A model generated the notes under the pieces. The model was not told where the DNA came from, made no database searches, and was given only the letters and a program-made list of their open reading frames with translations. From NCBI GenBank assembly GCA_026874595.1, contig CM049314.1, forward strand, positions 52,559,812-52,623,811: DNA of 64,000 nt. Reading direction: 5' to 3'. Each line of letters begins with the position of its first letter. The stretch's first letter is position 1. Origin of the DNA: Sipunculus nudus (taxonomy: Eukaryota; Annelida; Sipuncula; Golfingiida; Sipunculidae). This document shows, one piece after another, positions 25,241-38,900 of the stretch. The translations under genes and the position numbers were made by a program.

Positions 25241-25689
25241 TTGAGTCTCATCAGATGATGTATATTGTAATACTTCACTCATGATACAATACATGATAAT
25301 TCACTCATGATACAATACATGATAATACATAAAATTAATCCTGGCATTCAGATTAAGAGAAAGTATAAGTCTTTATTGTTCCAGTTCTACATGCAATTAC
25401 TTCAAAACTTCAGGAGTATTGAATTATAAAACAAACACTTGAGTTTGCTTTGATCATGCAGCAGTTGCCTAATCAGATGTTGATCAACTGATTACTGGCC
25501 AATGATCTTTTGCCTTACAAGCTGGTCCACTGACTGTTAATATCTTTCGATACCAATACGACAAGTTGGGCAACCGACTGTTTTATACTAAAACATCATT
25601 TGACTTTATATCACAATGTAAGGTGATTGGTTAAAGCACAGTTGAATGGTCACAGTTCTCAAAACCAATATGCTTTTGTATAATTTCAG
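25241..25689 (+). other. Intron f-g, 3' part
   Basis: A short duplication (ATAATTCACTCATGATACAA, 25277-25325) follows the array. The rest is single-copy-like sequence ending in the acceptor TTGTATAATTTCAG. Confidence 0.6.
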
Positions 25690-25943
25690 GGCCAGTCAGG
25701 AGGAGGAGAGACAAGAGATAATTAACAATTATCAGAATGTTACCAACATGACCGTCCCACCTACTGACCGCACGTTTAATCTGCTCATCTACTCAGGGAT
25801 TACAGCCAGTCTTTTTTTATTTGGGATTTTGCGTGCAGTCATCACATGCAGCATCTTAGTGTGTGCAGCTAAAGCACTCCACAACAAGATGTTTGCCAGC
25901 ATCATCAGGGCCCCTATCCTGTTCTTTGATACAAACCCAGTAG
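25690..25943 (+). CDS. ABCC4/MRP4-like transporter, exon g (TMD2 loop and helix)
   Basis: The 254-bp exon completes the split tryptophan codon and encodes an extracellular loop with two N-glycosylation sequons in QNVTNMT. A helix follows (IYSGITASLFLFGILRAVIT), then CAAKALHNKMFASIIRAPIL and FFDTNPVG. The last motif is the conserved intracellular loop before [10 protein letters not shown] in ABCC proteins. The equivalent loop of vertebrate ABCC4 also carries glycans. The donor is G|GTAGGT at 25944. The exon end and donor make the first unit of the 44-bp array that follows. Confidence 0.95.
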
Positions 25944-28900
25944 GTAGGTGTAACACAGTACACAAATTCTGTCTACAAACCCAGTAGGTGGGTGTAACAC
26001 AGTACACAAAGTCTGTCTACAAACCCAGTAGGTAGGTGTAACACAGTACACAAATTCTGTCTACAAACCCAGTAGGTAGGTGTAACACAGTACACAAAGT
26101 CTGTCTACAAACCCAGTAGGTAGGTGTAACACAGTACACAAAGTCTGTCTACAAACCCAGTAGGTGGGTGTAACACAGTACACAAAGTCTGTCTACAAAC
26201 CCAGTAGGTGGGTGTAACACAGTACACAAAGTCTGTCTACAAACCCAGTAGGTGGGTGTAACACAGTACACAAAGTCTGTCTACAAACCCAGTAGGTAGG
26301 TGTAACACAGTACATAAAGTCTGTCTACAAACCCAGTAGGTAGGTGTAACACAGTACACAAGTCTGTCTACAAACCCAGTAGGTGGGTGTAACACAGTAC
26401 ACAGATTCTGTCTACAAACCCAGTAGGTAGGTGTAACACAGTACACAAAGTCTGTCTACAAACCCAGTAGGTGGGTGTAACACAGTACACAAAGTCTGTC
26501 TACAAACCCAGTAGGTAGGTGTAACACAGTACATAAAGTCTGTCTACAAACCCAGTAGGTGGGTGTAACACAGTACACAGATTGGGTCTACAAACCCAGT
26601 AGGTGGGTGTAACACAGTACACAGATTCTGTCTACAAACCCAGTAGGTCGGTGTAACACAGTACACAGATTGTCTACAAACCCAGTAGGTGGGTGTAACA
26701 CAGTACACAGTCTGTCTATAAACCCAGTAGGTAGGTGTAACACAGTACACAAAGTCTGTCTACAAACCCAGTAGGTAGGTGTATAACAGTACACAAAGTC
26801 TGTCTACAAACCCAGTAGGTGGGTGTAACACAGTACACAGATTGGGTCTACAAACCCAGTAGGTGGGTGTAACACAGTACACAGATTCTGTCTACAAACC
26901 CAGTAGGTCGGTGTAACACAGTACACAAATTCTGTCTACAAACCCAGTAGGTAGGTGTAACACAGTACACAGATTCTGTCTACAAACCCAGTAGGTGGGT
27001 GTAACACAGTACACAGATTCTGTCTACATCCTAGTAGGTGGGTGTAACACAGTACACATATTCTGTCTACAAACCCAGTAGGGTGGTGTAAGACAGTACA
27101 CAGAATCTGTCTACAAACCCAGAAGGGGGGTGTAACACAGTACACAGATTCTGTCTACAAACCCTGTAGGGGGTGTGACACAGTACACAAAATCTGTCTA
27201 CAAACCAGTAGGTGGTTGTGACACAGTACACAAATTCTGTCTTCAGACACAGTAGGTGGGTGTGACACAGTACACAAATTCTGTCTACAAACCCAGTGGG
27301 GGGGGGGGGGGTGAAACACAGTACTCAAATTCTGTCTACAAACCCATTAGGTTGGTGTTACACAGTAAGAAAATTCTGTCTACAAACCTAATAGGGGGTG
27401 TAACACATTACACAAATTTTGTCTACAAACCGAATCGGGGGGGGGGGGGGTGTAACACAGTACACAGATTCTGTCTGTAGGTGGGTGTAACACATTCACA
27501 TTGATCAATCCTGTCTACAAACCAAGTAGTTGGGTGTGACACAGTACACATTGATCAGTTCTCTCTACAAATCCAGTAGGTGGGTGTAACACAGATTAGT
27601 TTTCTTTACAAAGCCAGTAGGTGGGTGTAACACAGTACACATTGATCAGTTCTCTCTACAAATCCAGTATATGGGTGTAACACAGATTAGTTTTCTTTAC
27701 AAATCCATTAGGTGGGTGTAACACATTCACACTGATCAATCCTGTCTACAAACCAAGTGGTTGGGTGTGACACAGTACACAAACTCTGTCTACAAACCCA
27801 GAAGGTGGTTGTGAAACCATACACAAATTCTGTCTACAAACCCTGTAGGTGGATGTGAAACACATTCTGTCTTCAGACCATGTAAGGGGGTGTGACACAG
27901 TACACACTGATCAATTCTGTCTACAAACCCAGAAGGTGGGTATAACACAGATCAGTTCTCTCTACAAATGCAGTAGGTTGATGTAACAAATAAAATTTCT
28001 CTACAAAGCTAGTAGATGGGTGTTACACAGTACACACTGATCAATTCTCTCTACAAACCCAGTAGGTAGGTGTAACACAGTACACAAAGTCTGTCTACAA
28101 ACCCAGTAGGTGGGTGTAACACAGTACCCAAAGTCTGTCTACAAACCCAGTAGGTGGGTGTAACACAGTACACAAAGTCTGTCTACAAACCCAGTAGGTA
28201 GGTGTAACACAGTACATAAAGTCTGTCTACAAACCCAGTAGGTAGGTGTAACACAGTACACAAGTCTGTCTACAAACCCAGTAGGTGGGTGTAACACAGT
28301 ACACAGATTCTGTCTACAAACCCAGTAGGTAGGTGTAACACAGTACACAAAGTCTGTCTACAAACCCAGTAGGTGGGTGTAACACAGTACACAAAGTCTG
28401 TCTACAAACCCAGTAGGTAGGTGTAACACAGTACACAAAGTCTGTCTACAAACCCAGTAGGTGGGTGTAACACAGTACACAGATTGGGTCTACAAACCCA
28501 GTAGGTGGGTGTAACACAGTACACAGATTCTGTCTACAAACCCAGTAGGTGGGTGTAACACAGTACACAAAGTCTGTCTACAAACCCAGTAGGTGGTTGT
28601 AACACAGTACACAGATTGGGTCTACAAACCCAGTAGGTGGGTGTAACACAGTACACAGATTCTGTCTACAAACCCAGTAGGTGGGTGTAACACAGTACAC
28701 AGTCTGTCTATAAACCCAGTAGGTAGGTGTAACACAGTACACAAAGTCTGTCTACAAACCCAGTAGGTAGGTGTATAACAGTACACAAAGTCTGTCTACA
28801 AACCCAGTAGGTGGGTGTAACACAGTACACAGATTGGGTCTACAAACCCAGTAGGTGGGTGTAACACAGTACACAGATTCTGTCTACAAACCCAGTTGGT

Positions 28901-31900
28901 CGGTGTAACACAGTACACAAATTCTGTCTACAAACCCAGTAGGTAGGTGTAACACAGTACACAGATTCTGTCTACAAACCCAGTAGGTGGGTGTAACACA
29001 GTACACAGATTCTGTCTACATCCTAGTAGGTGGGTGTAACACAGTACACATATTCTGTCTACAAACCCAGTAGGGTGGTGTAAGACAGTACACAGAATCT
29101 GTCTACAAACCCAGAAGGGGGGTGTAACACAGTACACAGATTCTGTCTACAAACCCTGTAGGGGGTGTGACACAGTACACAAAATCTGTCTACAAACCAG
29201 TAGGTGGTTGTGACACAGTACACAAATTCTGTCTTCAGACACAGTAGGTGGGTGTGACACAGTACACAAATTCTGTCTACAAACCCAGTGGGGGGGGGGG
29301 GTGAAACACAGTACTCAAATTCTGTCTACAAACCCATTAGGTTGGTGTTACACAGTAAGAAAATTCTGTCTACAAACCTAATAGGGGGTGTAACACATTA
29401 CACAAATTTTGTCTACAAACCGAATCGGGGGGGGGGGGGGTGTAACACAGTACACAGATTCTGTCTGTAGGTGGGTGTAACACATTCACACTGATCAATC
29501 CTGTCTAAAAACCAAGTAGTTGGGTGTGACACAGTACACATTGGTCAGTTCTCTCTACAAATCCAGTAGGTGGGTGTAACACAGATTAGTTTTCTTTACA
29601 AAGGCAGTAGGTGGGTGTAACACAGTACACATTGATCAGTTCTCTCTACAAATCCAGTAGGTGGGTGTAACACAGATTAGTTTTCTTTACAAATCCATTA
29701 GGTGGGTGTAACACATTCACACTGATCAATCCTGTCTACAAACCAAGTGGTTGGGTGTGACACAGTACACAAACTCTGTCTACAAACCCAGAAGGTGGTT
29801 GTGAAACCATACACAAATTCTGTCTACAAACCCTGTAGGTGGATGTGAAACACATTCTGTCTTCAGACCATGTAAGGGGGTGTGACACAGTACACACTGA
29901 TCAATTCTGTCTACAAACCCAGAAGGTGGGTATAACACAGATCAGTTCTCTCTACAAATGCAGTAGGTTGATGTAACAAATAAAATTTCTCTACAAAGCT
30001 AGTAGATGGGTGTTACACAGTACACACTGATCAATTCTCTCTACATACCCAGTAGGTGGGTGTGACACAGTACACTGATCAATTCTTTCTGCAAATCCAG
30101 TAGGTGGGTATAACACAGATCAGTTCTCTCTACAAATGCAGTAGGTTGATGTAATACAGATTAGTTTTCTTTACAAAACCAGTAGGTGGGTTTGACACAG
30201 TACACAAAATCTGTCTACAAACCCAGTAGGTGGTTGTGACACAGTACACATATTCTGTCCAAAAACCTAGCAGGTAGGAGTCGCACAGTACACAAATTCT
30301 GTCTATAAACCCAGTAGGGGGGTGAAACACTGTACTCAAATTCTGTCTACAAACCCATTAGGTTGGTGTTACACAGTAAGAAAATTCTGTCTACAAACCT
30401 AGCAGGGGGCAGTAACACAGTACACAAATTTTGTCTACAAACAGAATCGGGGGGGGGGGGTGTAACACAGTACACAGATTCTGTCTACAAACCCAGTAGG
30501 TGGGTGTAACACAGTACACATTGATCAATTCTCTATACAAATCCAGTAGGTGGGTGTAACACATTCACACTGATCAATCCTGTCTACATACCAAGTGGTT
30601 GGGTGTGACACAGTACACAAACTCTGTCTACAAACCCAGAAGGTGGTTGTGAAACCATACACAAATTCTGTCTACAAACCCAGTAGGTGGATGTGAAACA
30701 CATTCTGTCTTCAGACCATGTAGGGGGGTGTGACACAGTACACACTGATCAATTCTGTCTACAAACCCAGTAGGTGGGTATAACACAGATCAGTTCTCTC
30801 TACAAATGCAGTAGGTTGATGTAATACAGATTAGTTTTCTTTACAAATCCAGTAGGTGGTTGTGACACAGTACACACTGATCAATTCTGTCTACAAACCC
30901 AGTAGGTGGGTATAACACAGATCAGTTCTCTCTACAAATGCAGTAGGTTGATGTAACAAATAAAATTTCTCTACAAAGCTAGTAGATAGGTGTTACACAG
31001 TACACACTGATCAATTCTCTCTATATACCCAGTAGGTGGGTGTGACACAGTACACTGATCAATTCTTTCTGCAAATCCAGTAGGTGGATGTAACACAGTA
31101 CACACTGATCAATTCTCTCTACATACCCAGTAGGTGGGTGTGACACAGTACACTGATCAATTCTTTCTGCAAATCCAGTAGGTGGATGTAACACAGTACA
31201 CACTGATCAATTCTCTCTACACACCCAGTAGTCGGGTTTCACACAGTACACACTGATCAATTCTGTCTACAAACCCAGTAGGTGGGTATAACACAGATCA
31301 GTTCTCTCTACAAATGCAGTAGGTTGATGTAATACAGATTAGTTTTCTTTACAAAACCAGTAGGTGGGTGTAACACAGTACACATTGATCAGTTCTCTCT
31401 ACAAATCCAGTAGGTGGGTGTAACACATTCACACTGATCAATCCTGTCTACAAACCAAGTGGTTGGGTGTGACACAGCACACAAACTGTGTCTACAAACC
31501 CAGAAGGTGGTTGTGAAACCATACACAAATTCTGTCTACAAACCCAGTAGGTGGATGTGAAACACATTCTGTCTTCAGACCATGTAAGGGGGTGTGACAC
31601 AGTACACACTGATCAATTCTGTCTACAAACCCAGTAGGTGGGTATAACACAGATCAGTTCTCTCTACAAATGCAGTAGGTTGATGTAACAAATAAAATTT
31701 CTCTACAAAGCTAGTAGATGGGTGTTACACAGTACACACTGATCAGTTCTCTCTGCAAACATTGTAGGTGGATGTAACATAGTACACACTGATCAGTTCT
31801 CTCTGCAAACCTCGTAGGTGGATGTAACACAGTACACACTGATCAGTTCTCTCTGCAAACCTCGTAGGTGGATGTAACACAGTACACACTGATCATTTCT

Positions 31901-32075
31901 CTCTGCAAACCTAGTATTTAGGTGTAACACATTACACACTGGTCAGTTCTGTCTACAAACCCAGTAGGTGGGTATAACACAGATCAATTCTCTCTACAAA
32001 TGCAGTAGGTTGATGTAACACAGATCAATTCTCTTTACAAACCAAGTAGGTGGGTGTACCACAGTACACACTGAT
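25928..32075 (+). repeat. 44-bp minisatellite seeded by the exon g donor (about 140 units)
   Basis: A typical unit joins TCTGTCTACAAACCCAGTAG and GTGGGTGTAACACAGTACACAAAG. The first unit is the exon end itself, GATACAAACCCAGTAGGTAG. The donor core CCCAGTAGGTRGGTGTAAC persists in most copies. To the right, variants with GATCAATTCTCTCTAC or AGATTAGTTTTC arise and the unit length drifts. A block of about 2 kb is repeated 1.99 kb downstream. Runs of 12-14 G occur near 27298, 27437, 29289, 29427 and 30449. Confidence 0.95.
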
Positions 32076-32453
32076 CAATTTTCAGTTTCAACTGTTGGTT
32101 TTAAATTATCCCCATCAAAACTAGCAGAATTGTGGATTTGGTATGCTAAATATCATGGATATCTTTATTAATTGTTTCTGACTGATGGCACATCCATATA
32201 ATTTCTTCATTCTTTTGCAGTTATATTTTTGAGACTGAAAATAGCTTTCTGTTCCTAATTTTAGAGATATTCATGACACAACACAAAGTTTGAAGCAAAT
32301 CAGGCCAACCAATATGTACGTTAAGTTACTTTAAAAAATAAATTGAAAAATCTCTTGATTGGGCATTCATCAGCTCAAGAGCTCAACTACTGTTCAACTG
32401 GCTGAGCTTAGCTGGTCATTATTACAGATTTTAAGAGAATATCTGTTTTTCAG
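32076..32453 (+). other. Intron g-h, 3' part
   Basis: This is non-repetitive sequence ending in TATCTGTTTTTCAG, the exon h acceptor. Nothing else is recognised. Confidence 0.65.
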
Positions 32454-32533
32454 GTCGAATCCTCAACCGTTTCTCAAAAGATACTGGTCAGATTGATGAA
32501 ATATTGCCACTGACTGTGTATGACTTTATACAG
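32454..32533 (+). CDS. ABCC4/MRP4-like transporter, exon h (TMD2 intracellular loop)
   Basis: The 80-bp exon completes the split glycine codon and reads [20 protein letters not shown], then TVYDFIQ. The [10 protein letters not shown] motif is the intracellular coupling loop of the second membrane domain in ABCC proteins, which contacts the nucleotide-binding domains. The acceptor is TTTTTCAG. The donor is CAG|GTAAGT, a perfect U1 match. The exon's last 20 or so bases and the donor are repeated several times directly downstream. Confidence 0.95.
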
Positions 32534-32912
32534 GTAAGTCAAACAAATACCACTTGAATCAGTCCTTAACTGTGTATGACTTTATACAGGTAAGTCAAAC
32601 AAATACCACTAGAATCAGTCCTAACCTGACTGTGGTATGACTTTATACAGGTACTCAAACAAATACCACTTGAATCAGTCCTTAACTGTGTATGACTTGA
32701 TACAGGTAAGTCAAACAAATACCACTAGAATCAGTCCTAACCTGACTGTGTATGACTTTATACAGGTACTCAAACAAATACCACTAGACTCAGTCCTAAC
32801 CTGACTGTGTATGACTTTATACAGGTAAGTCAAACAAATACCACTAGAATCAGTCCTTACCTGACTGTGTATGACTTTATACAGGTAAGTCAAACAAATA
32901 CCACTAGAATCA
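32513..32912 (+). repeat. About 60-bp tandem repeat of the exon h donor (7 copies)
   Basis: Each unit contains TGTGTATGACTTTATACAG, the exon h end, followed by the donor and TCAAACAAATACCACT. Donors lie at 32534 (real), 32589, 32651, 32706, 32766, 32825 and 32885. Five are GTAAGT and two are GTACTC. Spacing is 55-62 bp. Copies differ by few bases, so the duplication looks recent. Confidence 0.95.
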
Positions 32913-32938
32913 ATGCTTACCCTGAATGGATATTTTTT

Positions 32939-35900
32939 GCGAACCTGTGAGCTTATGGATTTGTGTGGATTCATCTGTTGTCTGTTTGCTGTTGTCCGTT
33001 TACTGTATGTTAACCCATACTATCACAAAAATGGCAGGAGTAAGCATCACCATATTTTATGCAAAAAAATCAGTCTTCTAAAAAACTCCGTCGGATTTTG
33101 CTTATTTCATTGCTATCTGGATTTAGAAAACCTTAAGAAATGTTCTTCACTGAAACTGTCCAGCCAAATTGTCCAATATTTCACAGAAATAATCTGTGAA
33201 ACAATCTCTCTCAAGTTTGTTAAAATGGTACCAGTTCAGTGAATTTTAGCTGAGTTACAGGAAGCTGAACTTAGGCATTTGGCCAAAAAAGGATACTAAA
33301 AATTACATTATCAGAAATAGCAGGAGCTATCATCACCAAATTTTATGCAAATGTTAGTCACATGACTTGTATGAAATTGAGCTACTGGTGGCACCACCTG
33401 CATCAACCTTTTTTGTGCGGGGGTCATCAGTCATCAATACATTAACCTAAGATTTCTCAAGATTAGCGGGAGCTGTAGGCCGTTTCATCCATTCATGTCC
33501 ACAGTTTTTTTGCTATGAAATTTTTTAATAGTTTCATTTCAAGGGAAACAATTGTAGGGTAGAGTAGAGGATTAAAGGACCTAATTTTCAACAAGGTAAA
33601 TAAATACCTACCATACACTTTTTTTAAGAAACAGAATAATTTGAAAATATGAGAAATCTGTCTACATTTTACAACATATCAGACCCACTTATGGCGGTCA
33701 AGGTCATTGGTCACATGCAAATACTGCCTCACTGACAGCTTCTGATTAGATGATCTCATGTAAACACTCCAAAAAAAATATAATCAGCTCAAACAAAGAT
33801 GGCTACTTATGGAGGGACACATCATATCTGCCAGATCATGGCGAAGAGACTAAAATGTTGTGAAACATAAACAGGGGATTTATTGTAAAATTCTTAATCG
33901 CCATATTAGTTTGTCACTTCCATATATTGTTTTCTAAGAAATAATGGAAAAATATAAACTTTAAGGTAAAACATCCACAAAGAAACAGGTGACCAGCAGT
34001 TGGTGAAATGGACTATAGCATTCTCAAATTTTATGCAAAATGCTGTCGCATTTCAAATGTTGTGGAATTGAGCTTTTTTGTGGCGCCACCTGCATCAACT
34101 TGTATTTTATCGGGAAAAAGCTAAAAAATCCTTTGCAAATATTCTTCTCTGAATTCATTCAGGCATATTGTTCAATATTTTAAAGAAATTATCCCAGAGA
34201 TGAGCTCTCTCAAGCTTGTTCAAATGGTTTGAGTTTTATTAATTTTGGCCTAGTTACAGGAATATGAACTTAGTCATTTTACCAAGTAAGCATACTAACA
34301 TTACAATCTCAGAAACAACAGGAGCTAACATCACCAAGTTTTGTGCACATGTTGGTCACATGACTTGTACAGTGAAACTCCCCTAAGCTGGACACTCAAG
34401 GGACTGGAGGATTTTGTCTGTATTATTGAGTTGTCCCATTTAGAGGGGTTTGGCATATTGCGTCAGTTCATCATCGAATATTTCTGATATGTTTTCCTTA
34501 AATGTATGCCTGAATTGAAATAGGCTACATAAATTTGATTTGAATCATTTTCAAAATAGCTTAAATATGCACTTGCAATTTATAAAATATAATTATTTAA
34601 AAAAAAAAGAAAGACAAACATCAGCTCGGCCTTGCAAACTAATCTTGGCAGTTTCACTTCTATGTACCATGCTTCATCTTCTAAGCAAGTGGCAGTTCAT
34701 TGGTGGGTTGCACTAGGCATATTGAAGAGTGATTATTGACAGCATTCAGAGAGATTGATTATTTGTTAAAGGATAAAGTCTTCACCACGCGTTCACCATA
34801 ACAAAATGCAAACTGTCACAAACTATAATTACGGCTCCCCGGACACCGATCACAAAGCATGAACAGCAGTCTTTGAAGGTGCACTTGTCAAATGAAAAGC
34901 TGTTTCAGTTTCAAAGCTTAATTTTTTCCTAATTGACTTTCCAATCTTAATTTTATAATGATTTTGTTATCAACACATTATAGAAATAAACAATTTCTGT
35001 ACTGTATATATACATATAACATTCAAATGGTTCACCAAATTACTCTTGTTCCCGAGCTGTCACTTTGAACAAAACAGGTCATTTGAGGTCCTGACCTTGA
35101 AGCGCTATCTCCAGGCAAATATACGAACAAAAAAAGAACTTGTGATGTCTGTCCGCTTTAGAGGGTCATAATGTGTACTGGATATTCTGGTGGGAAGGGA
35201 GTTGTCTGTTGTCCAAGATAGTGAGTTGTCCTCTTTACTGAGTAAATGTTAAACATAATATAGAGGCAAAATTGAAGGGACTGAGATTCCGCATTAGTGA
35301 GTTGTCTGCCTACTGAGTTGTTGGAGGAAGTTCACTGTATTTGAAATTGCAGTTTGCGTGGTGCCACCTACATCGACCTGTTTTTTACAGACGAAAACCT
35401 CATAATTTAGCCTGTTTCAGCTTAAAAAAATGTTTTATGATGAAATTGATAAGCTGAATCATTTAATTAGCTCATCTGACTGTATGTCAGCTGAGCTTTA
35501 TCGATGGTCCTTTGTCTGTAGGCTGTCCATCCATCTGTCTTTCCATCCAACTGTCCCTCAGTTTAACTGGCACTTTTTGAAACCGTTGGACCTACAGATC
35601 TGAAATTAGACATACAGTTAAATGTCCCCAAAATCTCTTATCATACCGAGAACTGGGTCACTAGTACTTTGTTCCATTGATATATTAAGGATAAACTTCA
35701 ATTTTCCATTCAAACCCAATTGTCACACTTAAAGACTGCCTAATATCAAAACCACTAATCTGTTTTTGAACATATTTATATAAAAAAAATATTCCTCTCT
35801 ATATTACATACCAGAAATTAGGTCCGTGTAATGTAATTGTATCTGCCAAAGCGCCGCGGCGTTCGTTTCCGGAATAGAACTCTGAGACCACTGGACAGAT

Positions 35901-38900
35901 TTTTCTGAAACTTTACACGATTATCGGGTCACATGTGAACTGGTGTCAAAATATTTTGCGTTGACCTCTGACCTTTCCTGTCTCCAGTGCATCCATCTGT
36001 GCGTGTGTTTAGACTATTAATCCACATAACTTTGGACTCGTTTGACCAATCAAGAAAAAAAATTTTGCACAAATGTAGCCCTTGGATAGCTTTATAACAT
36101 ACATAAAAAATGGTGTTGCCACCTGCAACCATTTTTGCACAGTGTCCATCTGTTCATCTACCTATGGATAAAATCACTCATATCTCTGCAGTGAATGGAC
36201 TTATCCACCTGACATTTTGCATGTATATTTATCCTGGATAGCTTTCTGGATTTCTTGACAGGTGGCGCCAATTACATTGACATTTACGCTGCAGACATCC
36301 AAGCTAATATCTCGGGAACCAATCAGGAAAAAAATTTTACACAAATGTAACCCATGGATAGCGTCCATCTGTTTGTCTGCTGTGGGACAAAATTACTCAT
36401 ATCTCGGCAGTGGTTTGACTTATCTGCCTAAAACTTTGCATGTATATACATCTTGGATAGCTTTTTCGAATTTGTGGCAGGTGGCACCACCTACTTTCAA
36501 GTACAGACTGCTCACTTCATCAGATTTGGCACCGAAGTTCAGCCTAGATCTCTTTATATCTTTGGCATACTGCCAACTGTGTCAAATTATGCAACAGATA
36601 AAGAGTTCACTTAGTGCAGCCATGTACAGGTCAAAAGTTCACTCAGTCTAGCTAGGTGCAGGTCAAGAGTTTACTAAGAGCAGTAGTCTGAGCAAGCAGT
36701 TTGTCACAGTTCACTAGGGGCAACTGCCTTTCTCACCTAAGCCTGGTCAGCCCCATGCATCAGACTCAAGGTAAGTTTGATGTATTGGCCTAATATTTTG
36801 ACATGTCTATGTGTCTTTGATGGCTTTCTTGCTCACAAGACAGGTGTCGCCACCTACAATTACTTTTGCACAGTGTGTGTCCCTGGGTTTTTCTCAGGAG
36901 GCGTTTGATATATCAGTCTGAAATTGGGCATATGTATATATCTCTGATAGCTTAGTTGTATACAAGACTGGTGGTGCCAGCTACAATCATTTTTGTGTTG
37001 TGTGCACCCATGCCAGAATTTCAGCAGTGATGTTTGTGTAATTGTTTCCTGTTCAAAATGTTTAGTACTTGCATTGTTCATATTTATGAAAAGTAATGGT
37101 CCAGCATTGAAGCATAATACCTTGTGTGTTTCCCAATGCACAGGTTCGCATTAGGCCTGTAGGCCTTGTTTTTTATTTTACGCATTATTCCCCCTTTTTT
37201 TGAGACCCTCAAATAACAGGTTGTCTGTTAACAGGACACAAATCATAACCAATGTCCATTTGACCTAGAATCTTCTAACTTGACATCCAGGGAGGTCCAT
37301 GAAAAATCTCCTTGGAAACCTGAAATTAGGTTTCTGGTACCCATATCTGCCAAGATATGCTTCAGTTGAATAGGGTAACCACCTACAAAATTTGGCATTC
37401 TGATGATAAAATCCTTTTGTGAATGTCTTACTTGTCAGCTGAGGGTGATGACCATTGATCCCTTGTTTTTATTTTTTCCTTTATTTTGAAACTGCCAAAT
37501 TATATTGAAACTATCAGATTCACAACTGTGGTTTCATCTGTGTCCTGAAACCTTGTGTTTATTAGGCCCAGCTTGAATAAGTGGATGCCCTTAATTAATT
37601 GTATCCCCAGACAAAGTCTGGATACTATGGTTTAAGCACGGTCCCACTGCCCCCACAGAGATTTTGTTTGGACGCGATAACTCAAAAAATATTTTACGGA
37701 TCTTTACCAAACTTGAAGCAAATGTGCAAAGATATGGGTGAGAGGACAAAGCATATTTAAAATGGGGTCTTGACCTTTACTAGGAGAGTGACCTTGACCT
37801 TGAATAGGTCCATTTTGGGGGAAAATCACAAATTCTTAAATATCTCAAGAAATCTTGCATGGATTAATCCAAAATCAACTTGACCAAAGATCTTGAATAG
37901 TGTTGTTATGTTCCTGAAACTGGTGGCCCCACCTGTTATTCTTTTCTTGTTTTCGTGCCATTTAATACCCCATCATTGCCACTTAACAGTACTGTGAGCA
38001 TTTAAAGTAAAAAACTAATGGACAGATTTCTTTCATATTATGCATATACATAGACATGGGTTATGGGATGATGTATATTTAAATTGGGGTCATGAGTTTT
38101 CCTATGAGTGGCCTTGACCTTGAATATGGCCATATATGGTGAAAATCACACAAATTCATAAATATCTCAATAAGGGATGCATGGATTCGTCGAAAAAATC
38201 TCATTGACCAAAGATCTTGGATAGCTTTGTCTTCTGCGAAAGACAGTTGGTGCCACCTGCTGTCCTTTTCTTGTTTTCGGGCCTTTTAATTACCTATCAT
38301 TGCCCATGACAGTACTGTGAGCATTATAAATCTAAAACTTATGGACAGATTGAGCTAAAAATTGTGCATGTCCATTGATCTTGGATACCTCAATCTTGTA
38401 TTCAAGACTGATGGCACTATATGCAATTGTAATTGTGTGGCCTCCATCCGTATGTTTGCTTTTGATGGAAATTGTTCATATCTCCGCAGTGGTTCAAGGA
38501 ATAGGTCTGAAATTTAGCATGTCTATCCATCTTGGAAAGTTTTCTTGTTAACTAGACAGGTGGCGCCACCTACCATCCTATTTTTGTAGAATAAATTAAT
38601 GCCCTTTTCTGATGAGTGATTTGCTCTATTGGCCTGAAATTGTGCATATCCATAGATCTTGGACTCCTCCATCTTGTACTCAAGACTGGAGGTGCCATCT
38701 ACAATTGTTTTGGCGTCGCGTCCATCTGTACATGTGCTTTGGGTGAAAATTGCTAATATCTCCAGATTGGTTCAAGGTATAGGTCTGAAATTAGGCATGT
38801 CCTTCCATCTTGGAAAGTTTTCTCATAAACCAGACAGGTGGCACCACCTACCTTCCTGTTTTTTGTAGAATAAATTAATGCCCTTTTCTAAGGAGTGATT

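Noticed and set aside
23751-25284. Long plus-strand frames with a 14-residue repeat
   Set aside because: The 42-bp intronic array gives open frames by period alone. There is no start context, and flanking exons skip it in phase.
26237-31203. Minus-strand frames with repeated YCVTPTYWVCRQ
   Set aside because: Translation of the exon-g-derived 44-bp array on the wrong strand; no independent gene evidence.
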